Shown: positions 1 to 12,099 of the stretch, one piece after another | How positions within the stretch are numbered: position 1 is the stretch's first letter | Layout of the letters: every line of letters starts with the position of its first letter | DNA from: Macrotrachela quadricornifera | Lineage: Eukaryota; Rotifera; Eurotatoria; Philodinida; Philodinidae | Direction: 5' to 3' | Length of the DNA stretch: 64,000 bases | Assembly (NCBI GenBank): GCA_022393335.1 | Contig: JAJEKB010021263.1 | Span: 1,348,199 to 1,412,198, forward strand | Notes under the pieces: generated by a model | The model's input: only the letters and a program-made list of their open reading frames with translations | What the model was told of the DNA's origin: nothing | Database searches by the model: none | Position numbers and translations under genes: made by a program

Positions 1-1648
1 TCATATACTCACTTGTGTTATAATAGACAGTACCAATGTTGTTGTAAGAAGTAGCCAAAATAAGATGATTTGTAGCACGCATTCGAAGTCGAGTTTCAAA
101 TGCTTTTTCATGAGATGGAAGAGCTTTCAAATATTCACTGATAGTACTATATACAACTCCGATATCGTCATAGCATTGAGCGATTGTAGCATGTTTCGGT
201 GGAATACTTTTTTGATAGATTTCCAATGATGTTTCAAAAAAGTTTATTGCATCTAGATATTTATCTTGACAATACTTGATACATCCAAGATGATATAAAA
301 TATTTGCTTTCTCATCGTCAATAATTTTTTGAGTAAGTAATATTTCGAATAAATCTTCCGCTTTTTTATATTGACCAAATTTTGCCATCAGTTTTCCTAA
401 TCGAAACCATCCTGTCAATTCTTCAATCTCTGCTCGTGTACATTGTGTTAAAGCATTTAGTTGTAAATCATTATCATGTATCAATGATAAATCGACTCGC
501 AAAAGACGATCATTTTCATTGATTGATTGTATTTGTCCGATGCGAAAAATACAATGAATTGAGAAGAGAATCTCTTGCTCTGTTTGATGAGAACAAAATT
601 CGCGTACATTTGCAAATGGTGTAGATGATATCGAAGGATCAATTTGCATGACAAATAAGATGCCGACTGAATTGGATGTTTTCATAGCTCGATAGGCAAA
701 GTTCAGAGATGTACTGAGATTTTCACTGGCAAATAAGAAATTATTAAAAATTAATAATCCACCATTTGTTTCTATTAATAGATGATAGTCTCTTTCGCAT
801 AATCCTTGACCACGAAATACAATGAATGAATTTGAATGATTTTGTCCAGCATACTGTTCGGAATAAAGTTGATTAATGTGTTCATGTAGATCGCGTATGA
901 AAAAGCCCATTTTAATGATTAGATCTACTTCCATGGTACGTAATGCTCGATTGAGCATTGAATAGAGAAAACATTGATGAGTATACCACCAAATTGGCTT
1001 ATACTGATGATATTCTTTCTCTATTTTCTCGACATATTGAAGTTGAATACTATTGCCAACTAATAACTCGCGGCAAAACATTATGAACTCATTAATATGT
1101 TCTGATTCAAAGTCTATTGTTAATACTATTTCCTTTAGTATTTGAGTATACATGAAAGATTGATCGAAATGATCAAGATTTTGATCTGAAATCTCATCAT
1201 TTGTCTTCACAAAACTGATGGAAATCAAGTTCAGATCACATTCATAAGCAGCTTGTTCAAGTATTTCATAGATTAGTATAATATCTGTGAAAATACCCTT
1301 TATCTTGGACCATTGTTTTGCCCATTCTTCATATTGCGTTTTGTTTTCACAAAAAATATATACAGAATCTATTTGAGCCATATTATGAATAATAGGAATC
1401 GTTGTCTGACTAAGTGTTCCAGAACAAATTAAAAATATTTTTTCATCTTTAACATCAGTAATAAACTGAGTACATTCATTAACATCCGTGAATGTTTTTA
1501 CAACATTTACTATTTGCCGTAACTTTGTGATAATGTTAATATAATCATCATTAGTGATTTCATTAATATTGCTATCCAACCATACGAGACAAAAATTTTG
1601 AATACTGTGAGTATCAAATATTTGAGATGTCGTCACATCAGTACTCAT
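1..1648 (-). CDS. Mono-ADP-ribosyltransferase (ARTC type) with C-terminal TPRs, 3' end outside window
   Basis: A single open frame starts at ATG 1648 and runs off the left edge (549 codons seen). The N-terminal 130 residues contain the run VWLDSNIN and later IFLICSG and DSVYIFC, a module often placed before ART domains in rotifers. The ART domain spans about residues 165-385. It has the R-S-E signature of arginine-specific ecto-ART enzymes: R279 in FRGQG, S312-T-S314, and E358-Q-E360 followed by ILF. In this family the second glutamate transfers ADP-ribose from NAD+ to a protein side chain. From about residue 395 there are TPR-like repeats (GQYKKAEDLFEILL, then units with YNNIGTVYYN), a protein-binding scaffold of kinesin-light-chain type. 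No signal peptide is seen, so the enzyme is probably cytosolic. A decayed paralogue lies at 12100-13800. Family assignment is confident. Target and exact specificity are unknown. Confidence 0.85.
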   Translation of the reverse strand, partial: MSTDVTTSQIFDTHSIQNFCLVWLDSNINEITNDDYINIITKLRQIVNVVKTFTDVNECTQFITDVKDEKIFLICSGTLSQTTIPIIHNMAQIDSVYIFCENKTQYEEWAKQWSKIKGIFTDIILIYEILEQAAYECDLNLISISFVKTNDEISDQNLDHFDQSFMYTQILKEIVLTIDFESEHINEFIMFCRELLVGNSIQLQYVEKIEKEYHQYKPIWWYTHQCFLYSMLNRALRTMEVDLIIKMGFFIRDLHEHINQLYSEQYAGQNHSNSFIVFRGQGLCERDYHLLIETNGGLLIFNNFLFASENLSTSLNFAYRAMKTSNSVGILFVMQIDPSISSTPFANVREFCSHQTEQEILFSIHCIFRIGQIQSINENDRLLRVDLSLIHDNDLQLNALTQCTRAEIEELTGWFRLGKLMAKFGQYKKAEDLFEILLTQKIIDDEKANILYHLGCIKYCQDKYLDAINFFETSLEIYQKSIPPKHATIAQCYDDIGVVYSTISEYLKALPSHEKAFETRLRMRATNHLILATSYNNIGTVYYNTSEYM

Positions 1649-4600
1649 TTTTCTTCACTTATCCATAAAATTTATTGAATATGAAAGATAATATTGAAAG
1701 TCTACGTTGTTAATGAGGATTAGTAGACGGTTCGATATTTATTTTCTATCGCTAACCAATAAAATACTCTTTTTTATATTGATTGTGTCGCTATTAAAAG
1801 TTAATTTTTTTTATTGTGAAATATTACCTATTACATATTAAATTGCTTATTTATAGTTATGCTTGGTTGATCAGTTAATGTCTTCCAACTAATTTATATG
1901 AAAAATATGCATATTTATATCTATAGTAAAACATCACGTGTGTATGTTTTTTTCTTTCCTAACGGGAAAAAAGATAAACAAGCGTCAAACGAAATGATTA
2001 TAAATATTCACTTGGAGATATATTTTTTTCTATTCGCTCGATTGCCGATATAGAAAAAGAAAAAGACAGTGAATGTTGTGTTTTTTTATCTCTTTAGAAA
2101 AGTAACTTTAATGTTTGTATTGAAAATATTTTCTTTTTTATATTATCAATAATTTGAAATCATCGTTATTAAACAAAATCTTACTCGATAAAGATCTATC
2201 GTAGAAGAAATAAATATTTCTATTTAATTTAATAATAATGATAAACAAGTCATTTTTATTGTTGCAATAAACAAATTATAGCAGCATTTTAAAATTAAAT
2301 GGACTAACTCGTAATTTAATTCATCTAGTTTTATAAAAAAAATATTCTCTCATTCTAATCACTTATCTTTTTCTTCACTATTTTTTGAACCTGTTACAAT
2401 TATTATTTGTTTTTTCATTTTCATATAACTACTCTACTTTTTTATTTTATTGTAATAAATTATTTAAATACAATATCAGGCACATTTATATAGATAAAAC
2501 AATGCTTCTTGTAAATTTCAATATTCCGAACTTTCAGTTTTTTGAAGTTTTATCCTTTGATGTTACATACTATAATGTTCGTCTTTTCAAATTCGTTTTC
2601 ATTTATGACGTCTTTTTTACTTGTATGAATTTTTGCAATACATCCAAAATATATATCGTCATTGAATTTCTGCACTCTCTTAAATCATATATATTTTTAA
2701 TTGTCTTTTATCACATGGAGAGCTATTTTTTTTTCTATCAACGAACAGTATGTATTCAATGAGAATCGTTACTTTCTACGTTTGTACAAGTATGACCTTT
2801 TCTTTGAATGCGTATTGAATTTAAATGAAGCCATTAAACTCCTCTGCTATTCTCTTAAAAAAATTTGATTTGTCTAGAAATTTGTTCCAAGTATAGGTTA
2901 TCGAATTCTAACTAACGATGTCATTAAAGTTTCCATAGCTCAAGGCATGCACGAATAAATCTCAAAATACTGATATTCTCTTATATGAGTATTATAGGTC
3001 ATATATTATAAGTTACTAAGAGTTATTTAGGAAAATATTTCAAAATTTCTATATTTATTTTCAATCTCATTTGATGAGTTCTAAGTAATAGTTCTTTATG
3101 AGACTTTTAATATTCATACTGTGTGTCCGAAAATCCTAATATATTGGTAGTGCAGTAAAAGTTCTGGACACCAACAAAATGTATAACTACTCTTAAAAGC
3201 ACTAAAGTAGAGACTATTGAATCCACTCAAGATTCGATTTTCACAGGTTTTATTTAGAGAGCAGATTCAGATTGTAACTTAGAACAGTTGAAAACAGTTA
3301 TGAATCCGCAGCTTTATTCAAAAAAAAATTGTGTTGATCACATATAATGCTCCAACATTTAGACTCGATGGTCTATAGCTTTCATCCTTATTTTCAAAAT
3401 TACAAAAAAGTCTCGTCTAAAAAAAACTGGACGGTCGAATCAAGCGGCTTGTCATGTTATATAATAATAATCAATTTGTATCATACTCTAACAGAATTAC
3501 AACTAATGTCACATTGTGAACATCAATATCGATATTCAGTTTTTCAATCTTGAGGGGTAAGGGTGAGGGTGGGTGAAGGATTTTTTCAGGATACAATAGA
3601 GGACCGTTGGAAATAATTGACAAATATCGTTATTTTACGCATGTGATTTCAACTACATCGATTGGTTGATCGTTCTGGGCTTATCACAATGAAGTTGGTT
3701 CATTTTTTTGTGTTTTTCATTAGTCAAGGGGGAAAGTGCTGGCATCCAGCACCCTAGCACCTCAGTACCTTATGGTAAAATATGACGACTTGATTCTGTT
3801 CTTTAAATTTCATCACAAGGTGCTGAAAAAGCAGTTAAAATAGCGGAAAAGTCGTTACATCACTGGTGAACGATATGATACTAGTTCGATCTGCGGCCGC
3901 TTATTTAAAAACTTAAACTGGAACATTTTCTTATATTTTTTCTTATGAGAAACACATTATTGTGATAAATAAATTATTTATGGAGAATAAAGTACTAAAG
4001 AAAAAGTCGATTATTAACCATAATATCCACGAGTCAATACGGGCGGGGTAGCAAAAATTGTTGTCCCGCACATCTCTAGTCTCGATAAACATACTTTCTC
4101 ATTTTGATTTATGTGACAAACTGTCTAAGATTGATTGTCTTGCGATTAATTACCCGACCAGTGCGTGGCAGGTTTGTATAAGCGTAATAAATTTGGCTCT
4201 CATACTAAAATTATCGAGGAAACAATTCTTTACAAAATCATGTATTGCAATTTTTGTGAAGCTTATAAACGTTTTACAAAACCATTAGTTTTGAAAATTC
4301 CTTTTTAGATTTTTCTATGAAATTAGATTTTCATGAAGACTTCATAATCTAAATAAGCTCATGAAAATGTATTGAGAGTTATCTCTAGTAAGGGATACTC
4401 TTAACAGAGCAAACTTTTGTAAAAACTCATCTTCCAGTTCCTTTAAAAAAGCCTATAGTTTTTGAATGGAAAATGCTACACAATGTCTAACAAAAAAGAT
4501 TTCTAAATATAATATCATGCAGGCTTTAAAACATGCACTTCGATTTAAAAAGTATTTTTCTCAGCAGAGTAATAGACATTTTAATGCTATAAGAATATTT

Positions 4601-5062
4601 ATTGCTCAAAGTTTCGTCGTTAACAAATCCTCTCAGACACACCATTCTAAAAAACTCGTCCAACTATCAAAATAATGCAATACTTCATCCTCACCCTCAA
4701 GTAGTCTGATGAAGTCAATATCGTTGACGAAATGTCATGAAAATAAAAGTTTATAAAATGAAAATTCAAATCAAATTACTCTCCCTTAGAAGTCATGATT
4801 TTTGTTGAAATTAAAAATGTACATTGTTTATTCACGAGTTCATTAACCTTTGTTAGGCTTTATAATTCGCTGTCTATATTAGACAGTAAACAATCCACAA
4901 CATTCTACTATTGTTCTGCTCAAAATCTAATTAATTTTGTTGCCAAATTTCTGCGTGGGTATGTACAATTGATAATGACTTACTTTATTGTTTGTTTTTA
5001 TATCATAAGCTATAAATAAATAAAAAATTCATAGAACCGAAAAAGTTCGAATCAATTGTCAA
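1649..5062. other. Intergenic, AT-rich, no supported gene
   Basis: No convincing gene is seen. Open frames here (for example 2385-2762 and 4058-4288) have the Phe/Ile/Tyr/Asn-rich composition expected from AT-rich noncoding DNA. Landmarks are a G-rich patch at 3550-3580 with GGGTGAGGGTG, a small palindromic GC patch at 3735-3770 (GCTGGCATCCAGC), and a GC patch at 4038-4075. Confidence 0.6.
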
Positions 5063-8000
5063 TGGCGCAAATAATTCGTGTGAGTAGACTCCAATTAGCC
5101 AACGGCTTTCGAAGGGTAGATATATATAATTAAATTTTATTGAAATTTTTTTGGATATTCAACTATAGATTGTATCAAGCAATTTAGTAAGCAGAGCACA
5201 TCCAGTAAATTTAGAACTGTACAAATCTTTGATTGTTCTTTGATGATTCTATTATTTATCAACAGGGAAAGATGTTCGAAGAACGTTACTTACATATCCA
5301 AAAGAAAAGCATCATTCTCACTTTGGTCATCCGCCGTTTGCTGAAGATCGAAATCAAATAACATCATACGATCGTCAGGTTAGTGAGAATTTCGAATAGA
5401 TGTCTCGATGAGATTTTTTGAATTCTTGAAAAATTTTACCTTGGTATTTTGATCGATGTGAAAAATGTATTTTACTAACTTTCCTCGTCTAGAAAGTTTT
5501 TTATGTATTAGGCATATTATACTTTAGAGGATTCATTTGTCGACTATCAGTTTCAACGGAACTGACTTATCAAGTAGACGAACATCCGGATCCTACGGAA
5601 ACAGAACACCTTATCATCCAAAGTTTAATGTTAACTATTATTTTTCCGCTTATCTCTTTTTGAATGAATCTAGGTATGATCAATTTAATGTTCGAAACTG
5701 TATTTCTGTTATCTTGCATGCACGATTCTGCTCATCATCGCCACGTGCGTTGCTATTGCTATGGGTGTTTTGTTTGGACAGCCCAACGGTAAACACAATT
5801 TTGCGCTATAGGAAGACAGACTTTAAACTCTTAATGAAAGAGAAATTAGTTCAAAAGCGAATAATTCGAAATTACAAGCTGTTAGAGAAATCAGATATAT
5901 TATTGTGTGCAAATTCTTTCTCTTGTACTTTTCAATTCACCACAATGTGATAAGATACCAATGGAATGAAAGACTCCTATAAGTTTTCGAACCCGCCGCG
6001 CTCGCTATCGCAGCAGATTGTGTTACCACTGCAGAGGGTGAGGGTTGACGAAGCACTGAACGAATTTTTCAGAAAGTGCATTCTATTTATATGCAGTGGT
6101 CGCAGAGGTTTCTTTTCGTTATTTCTATTATGTCCATCTCTTTAAAAGTAAGAGAACAAAATCAATTTCACGGAAGGCGCTAAAAGAGATCAAATCTCGA
6201 TGGTAATCTCATAATAATCAAGTTAGAACTGACTCTTGCTCTTAACTAGAGTCCGATGGTTCGAAAGTTTTCGAGCCCAAACTCCATCAGATACAACCAA
6301 ATTGGCAGACTATAGACTATATCTTCACTCTGTAAATTCTAATCTAGTTCATTGAGAATATAGCCCTCATGCAGTACAGTTAACGACGTAACCAGAAAAA
6401 ATCGAGTGATTGGATGCCGCTCTAATATTTTGTGAATAATTTCTAGAATAAGACAAGTTTGCCATGTTTAAGTTGCTGAATGACTGGAAAACACCCAACC
6501 TACCTCCACGAGCCGCGCTCACTTTGTCGACATATTACTTGGCCGATAAAATTTGTTCATATCTTACCCTACTAAATTTAGTAGTTTTCAGGGTACAGCA
6601 TGAGAATGTGTATGAACTAGTACCCCATGGATAAAGGACAAACATTTAGATAGACAAGAACAAAAAGTGGAGATAAGTACAACATAGAATCTATTTTTTT
6701 TTATAAAGTTTTTCTTTTTTCTAGGTTTTTCAAATTAACCCTTTTCGGCCCACCGTACTAAAAGTAGTATACTTTTTTCGATTTTCATAATCTGTCAATA
6801 ACTTGTGACTATAAAATCTCAGTCGAGTCTTGACTAACACCCGTACTTCCCCACAGGATGTCCAGAATACGTCTTCATCATCCCCATAGGGGAGTACGGG
6901 GGTGAGATAAAAAAATGACTTTACAAATTTTATAAAAAAATTCAATGAAAATATTCACAATAAACATTGTGCATCGTACATATAAAGTTTTAAAGAAATT
7001 TCATCTTTTAGCCAAGCCCATAGGCCGAAAACAGTTAATTTTCTTTTTTTTTTGTTCGTTAAAATTTTTTAAAAGAAAGGTTACAAATATTTACAATGAA
7101 AGATTATGATTAATATCCCAAAGACGATCGATAATTGATCTATTACGACGAGCAGCAATGACGTTTTGAAATTTAAATTCTCTGATTTCGTCTTTTTTAC
7201 GCTTTTTTTGGAACTAGTCTCCTCGCATCGGTTTTCTAATCTCCATCTCGACTTCCTTTTATTCTTTTTGAATTTGTTTAATCGTAATAAAAATGCCTAC
7301 AAGAATTATGATTTGTCTAGCAGATAATAGCTGAGTTTTAAAAAGTTTTCTGATGCAATATTTTCAATAAATTTTAATGTTTTTTTATAAAAAAATGTAA
7401 ATTATTTCGAGCTTTTTGTAAGCAAAAAAATGTGCTGCTGCCGCTACTTTTGGATTGCCTTAAGTATTTTCTGTTCTTATAGAGCCCTTATGTATTCACA
7501 AATAAATCAATTAGATCTTTAATAGATTATAACCACGCATGTTCAATCAGTTGATAGCCTATTACAATCCAACATAATCTAAATTATTTTGATTTTTTTC
7601 TGAATATATACTTTGCTCAATTTATAATCGAATTATGACTGATTATAATCTTTTTCTTTTGTGTTTATTTGGTACGAAAGTCCTACTTTCGAAATCTGTT
7701 GGAAATCCATCGGATTCAGCCTTTGCATGTCGTACGTCAAGATCCTGGTTCCAGACAAAAGTCATGGGGTTTTTTCGGAAGCTTTTCAACCATTTCTAGC
7801 CGGGTTTTTCGTGTCATACTGTTCGACCTGAACAATGCTACAGTTTCGTTCTTTCCCTACCTACATATCTTTATTTAAAAGTTTAAGATTTTACAATTTC
7901 AAAAGAATACGTATATCTGTACATATGTCTCTTCGTGTGACTGAACAATATAAACATTGAAGTTTAATAATAAACGAATAATCAATCGTATCTAATATTA

Positions 8001-9438
8001 TGTAGGAACCTCGACAACTGCTTCAACATCGACGTTTACATCAGGTATGTGGAGTACAGCGAGCATAGATATGTTATCATAAGCACTTGAACCTACATGA
8101 CTAATATGATCGTTCTCTCCAGTATTCTCGAGACAAATTGAATATTTATACTTACAAGAAAATATCTTCAAATGTTTTAAATCTTTTCAGTTCATATTTT
8201 GTCTATTAGTAAAAAACTATGAATGTAGAATAATCTTCAACGGACTTATCAGTTTATGGTCATATGACCACGGGAGCGAGTTTTTTAATGAACTTATCCT
8301 GCAAAACCATATATTCAATTTTTGACTTAAAACTTTGCCCACATAAAAGTCTCACTTCTATTGTATAGATATAATAACAATAGAAGATGAACAAAACCAG
8401 TCTCAGACCTATAATAAAAAAATTTGAAATTCTTTTCGAGATTGGAATTGAAAAAAGTGGGCTTCGTCTACATCTACTCTCTATATAAAAGTATAGAAGA
8501 TAGGACTAAGATTTGCTAGGATCCTGATATTTGAATCAGTACATTGAACTACATACAGTTATGTATGTATCGATGAAAAAGCGATCAACCACTTGGAGAC
8601 TTTCATCGTCAGTCTTGTTGTCGGAATCATCTCCAAAAATTTATTTTCATGTGTTTACTGATGCATATAAATATTCTAGTAAGCCAAGTACGCTTTATTC
8701 TAATATAAAATAAGGAAAAGTATGTCGGTGGAGAAGATATTGATTGAATCATTTATGCACAAACTTGTTTGAAAAATTCAATAAAAATCTTCTCGTTACT
8801 AATGTTTTTCCACTATTTTCTGTTCAGTATTGAATACCAATTTGCTGACAAATGGTGATGGTGAAACTGGTTCTTGCGAAGTGAGTAATGCCATCACTCA
8901 CCCAACTGGATGGAACTACAATGGAACGATCACTCAAGTATTCTACAACAATACCGTTGGTACTGTTAATTCTACGGATGCTGGACCTAGGTAAAGCAAA
9001 ATCAAATTTCTTTCTTTCTAATTTCTTTCCTTTTCTATCAGCAATCATGGTCAATGTTATTTCTTTGGTCAAAAATCGAACAGCTCTTCGATGTGGCAAA
9101 CGGTCCAATTGAGCAATTTCGTTAATACATTACTCATCGATAATCAAACAATTTGGTTCAATTTGTCAGCATGGATTGGTGGTTATGCTAATCAAGATGA
9201 TAATGCTGAAGTTTCAGTGACTTTTACTGATCAAGCAAGTCAGACAGTGGGTAATGTAACAACACTTGCATCAGTGCTTGCTGCCGATCGAAACAACATA
9301 ACATCATTGCTTTTCCGACAAGCGAGCGGTCTTGTACCTGTCGGGGCTCGTTCTCTGACAGTACTCGTCACATTTGTTTGTATAAAACCTATATGGAATG
9401 ATGGTAGTGTCGACAATATCACTATCTCATTATATTAG
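5063..9438 (+). CDS. Single-pass membrane protein with extracellular beta-rich domain; probably frameshifted
   Basis: Several exons join cleanly. Proposed exons are 5063-5078 and 5266-5378 (hydrophilic, includes KDVRRTLLTYPKEKHH), then 5512 onward (AYYTLEDSFVDYQ). A membrane segment at about 5698-5788 reads LACTILLIIATCVAIAMGV. It is followed by 8006-8044 (Ser/Thr-rich stalk), 8828-8990 and 9042-9438. Phases agree from the membrane exon to the stop. The last two exons form a roughly 185-residue Asn/Thr-rich extracellular domain with NLLTNGDGETGSC, GQCYFFG, MWQTVQL and WFNLSAWIGGY. This resembles galactose-binding-like beta-sandwich modules and carries several N-glycosylation sites. Topology is type II, with an N-terminal cytoplasmic tail. 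Between 5512 and 5700 no single frame connects the pieces: one frame shift is needed near 5550 and another near 5700. This means either a pseudogene, an assembly indel or an exon I missed. Ligand and role are unknown. Confidence 0.55.
6739..7034. mobile_element. TTAA-flanked MITE (piggyBac type), in intron
   Basis: TTAA at 6735-6738 and 7035-7038 brackets a 296 bp insert whose ends are inverted copies: CCCTTTTCGGCC on the left, and GGCCGAAAACAG on the right, which reads CTGTTTTCGGCC in reverse. TTAA duplication is the hallmark of piggyBac elements. No transposase is inside, so it is non-autonomous. It lies in the large intron of the membrane-protein gene. A GC-rich inner segment (CCCGTACTTCCCC at 6840, GGGGAGTACGGGGG at 6890) forms a further inverted pair. 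Confidence 0.7.
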
Positions 9439-10427
9439 TGATTAAATACTATCTTTGAATAACTGATTTCTTCAAATATACCTGTCTTATAATTGTCATT
9501 TTCATTAACTGCATTTGATTTTTTTTTCAAAGAGTTTTTTTGTTGGTTGTATATGGATATGATTGATTTTATTCCTTGTTTTTTATAATCATGAATAAAA
9601 GTCTCAGAAACATGATTTTTTCTAACTAAGAAAGTAGTAATGATTCGAGAAAATTTCTTCATGACTTAAACAGTACCGTGAATCTTTGAATACAAGATGA
9701 CGGTTTTTATGGTTTCAACTTTGATAATTTTAACGAAGGAAATTCTTCTAAAAAATGAAGCAACAAATGTGTGCCTGTTCTCAGCCTAGCATAAGAGTTA
9801 AATATTCCTAGAGAAAATGTTCATCGAATACTGAAACTATTTTGAGGTAGAGGTCATTTTATAGTAAAAAGATTTAAAAAATGATACGATGCATTTTTGA
9901 CTATTGCTGTTTGTTTTAATATAAAATAACATTTAATATTATTTATTAAAAAGAACATAGTTGAATCCGATATGGAATAATTTATTTTAAAAAGAAGTAT
10001 ATATCAAATGAACATAATTTTGGTTTTTAGAATTGTGTAATTATTATGAACTACATGACATTTACATAAAAGGTCTGTTTATTTATATTAACTTGATTTT
10101 TTCTAAATAGTAACATGGGCAAAGCTCTTGTTTATGTGGTTTCTATGTTGGTTAATATTTCTTGTGGAAATTTCTTATATAAGAAGAAATTTTTAAGAGC
10201 ACGATAAATGTTTATGACTATTCTAACTTCAACATGTTCAATTGTTGATCCAGGAAATGTACAATATGTTTTATACCATTTATAAAATTCTTTTGATAAA
10301 TGGATAATGAAGCCGCTATAAAATAAATAACGTGTATACATCAAATGTCGACTTCATATCTTCGATTGTAATACTAGTGATGTTATAACGAGTTGTTTAA
10401 ATATCTAATTTTTTTGTGTTCATATAT
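9439..10427. other. Intergenic, one weak ORF
   Basis: Mostly AT-rich filler. A 70-codon minus-strand frame at 10132-10344 (with FYKWYKTYCTFPGSTIEHVE) has more protein-like composition than its surroundings and could be an orphan exon or gene remnant. It matches no family I know and has no obvious partner exon, so I do not call it a gene. Confidence 0.35.
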
Positions 10428-11372
10428 CGGATGCGGCATAAATAACGATACCATCGGTACTTGTATAATATCTCTGCCAATTTTCATCGTAGAGATTTGA
10501 CGTTTGTCTCAAAAAATTCTCTGTTCAATCCTCTGCAAAGTCATGTGTATAATGAATGCGCAGCATGTATTTGTGAAACCACAGGTAGTTAGTACTGTTA
10601 TGCTCCAAAAACAACCACTTTCCAATGCATGTTTTCAAAAAGTTAATTGTATCTATGCTGCTGTCTAATTAGACTCAGAGCTACTATACTGTCAGTTTTT
10701 CCATGCCTGCAGGCGTCATCTTTCTCATAGTAATCTGAACAATTGGTTAAGATAAGACAGTGAGATTTTAGGAGCAGGTTTCGTTGAAAAAAAATTCATC
10801 GTGAACCATCGATCTTTTTGTCACGCAGTATACACGAAAAACGAAAATATGTACCATATTTAGATTGATGAAGGGTGAGAGAGAAAACAAGTTTTCGTCA
10901 CATCGGCAAAAGACTGGCGGAGCTTAGCGATAGACATATTATATTTTGGTCTAACTAGACATTTTTGACAGTGAATCCCATTAACAATATACCAATAACA
11001 AGACATGAGGAAAAAGAGAACAAGTTTTGATTCCAAAGAATTTCCATGAAAAACTTTTCAACTATGCCTCAAATGGTAGAGCATTGAAAATACCACAAAA
11101 TGGCATATTCAGTCCTCTTTGATATAGTCAAAAAGTGTTGAAAAGATTTTTGAAATCAAAATATTAGTTTGAAAAGTGGCTATTTTTTAGATATAATGAT
11201 ATTGGTCTCCTTTGGTTTTGTGACTGTATATTGTACGCATTTTGATCATACAGTTTTATAGAGAAATGAACGGAGAATCTTTTGAGACAAAGGTCAAATC
11301 TCTACGATGAAAATTGGCAGAACTATTATTCAAGTACTGACGGTATCGTTATTTATGGCGCACCCGATTTCA
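10428..11372. mobile_element. DNA transposon remnant with long terminal inverted repeats
   Basis: The sequence at 10428-10600 recurs inverted at about 11205-11372. The outermost bases read CGGATGCGGCATAAATAACG on the left and, in reverse complement, CGGGTGCGCCATAAATAACG on the right. The match extends inward for about 170 bp with scattered differences, including GAAAATTGGCAGA and GAGACAAA. The 600 bp centre has no long frame. This is a non-autonomous element with long TIRs. Target-site duplications could not be defined by eye, so the superfamily is open. Confidence 0.8.
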
Positions 11373-11469
11373 AAAAGTTGAATTACTTTCTACATTACTA
11401 TTAACCTCAATATTAGTAATGGGTTGTGAAACTATATGATTGTTGTAAATGAAGATGGTGCTAGCTGCA

Positions 11470-11575
11470 CTACTTCACCCTCACCTTCACACCCTCACCT
11501 TCACATCCTCACCCCGTCACCCGATCACCCAGTCATCGTCATCCACCCTCACCTTCACTCGCACTCTCAAGATTT
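11470..11575. repeat. CCCTCA/CCTTCA simple-repeat patch
   Basis: A degenerate tandem of hexamers, CACCCTCACCTTCACACCC and variants, extends for about 100 bp. The same word, on either strand, recurs at 3550-3580, 4690, 6040, 16020-16060, 27180-27290 and 32185-32240. The 11436-11681 open frame is only a translation of this repeat. Confidence 0.8.
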
Positions 11576-12099
11576 ATCTACACTTATCACGTTATCTCAA
11601 GTAGTGCGTTTTAAATCGAATTGTAAGTTATCAACTTGTAAAGTTGGAAGTTTCAGCCATGTAATCATTCGCTTACGATAATATCTCCGCAGCGATTCGT
11701 TTGAAACGAATAGTCCTGCAACGAAAAGTCCTCGTATCGATGTTTTGACTTCGATTAGAAACATTTCATTACTGAGTGTTTGGGTATGAGAAGGTCAATG
11801 GAGTACATTCTTTTTTTGGCTATTAACGTTTCATTATGATACTTGTAAATCAAATTAGTAAATTGAATCATTTCTGTTTTCGACTAAAGGCACCTATGAA
11901 TCCGATAACAAGTTGAATTTCAATAGATAAAAGCAAAATGCTCAATTGGAGAAAATTTGCTGCTGAGATTGAATTATTCATACAACGATTTCACTACTGT
12001 GAAGACCAACTATATAGGAAAGAACCAATAATGGATGATTGGATAAAAGCAATATTTGTTGAATTTCAAGTGTCTTTTAGTAGAATGAAAGTGCACTAG

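Noticed and set aside
2385..2762. 125-codon plus-strand frame
   Set aside because: Phe/Tyr/Ile-rich low-complexity translation of AT-rich DNA, no motif, no partner exon.
3893..3900. NotI site GCGGCCGC in AT-rich DNA, possible cloning scar
   Set aside because: No vector or linker sequence on either side; one site alone proves nothing.
9091..9422. Plus frame at 9091 as an independent gene, and its minus-strand shadow
   Set aside because: The plus frame is the last exon of the membrane-protein gene, entered through the acceptor at 9041; the Met at 9091 is internal.
11436..11681. 81-codon frame rich in Ser/Pro/His
   Set aside because: It is a translation of the CCCTCA simple repeat.
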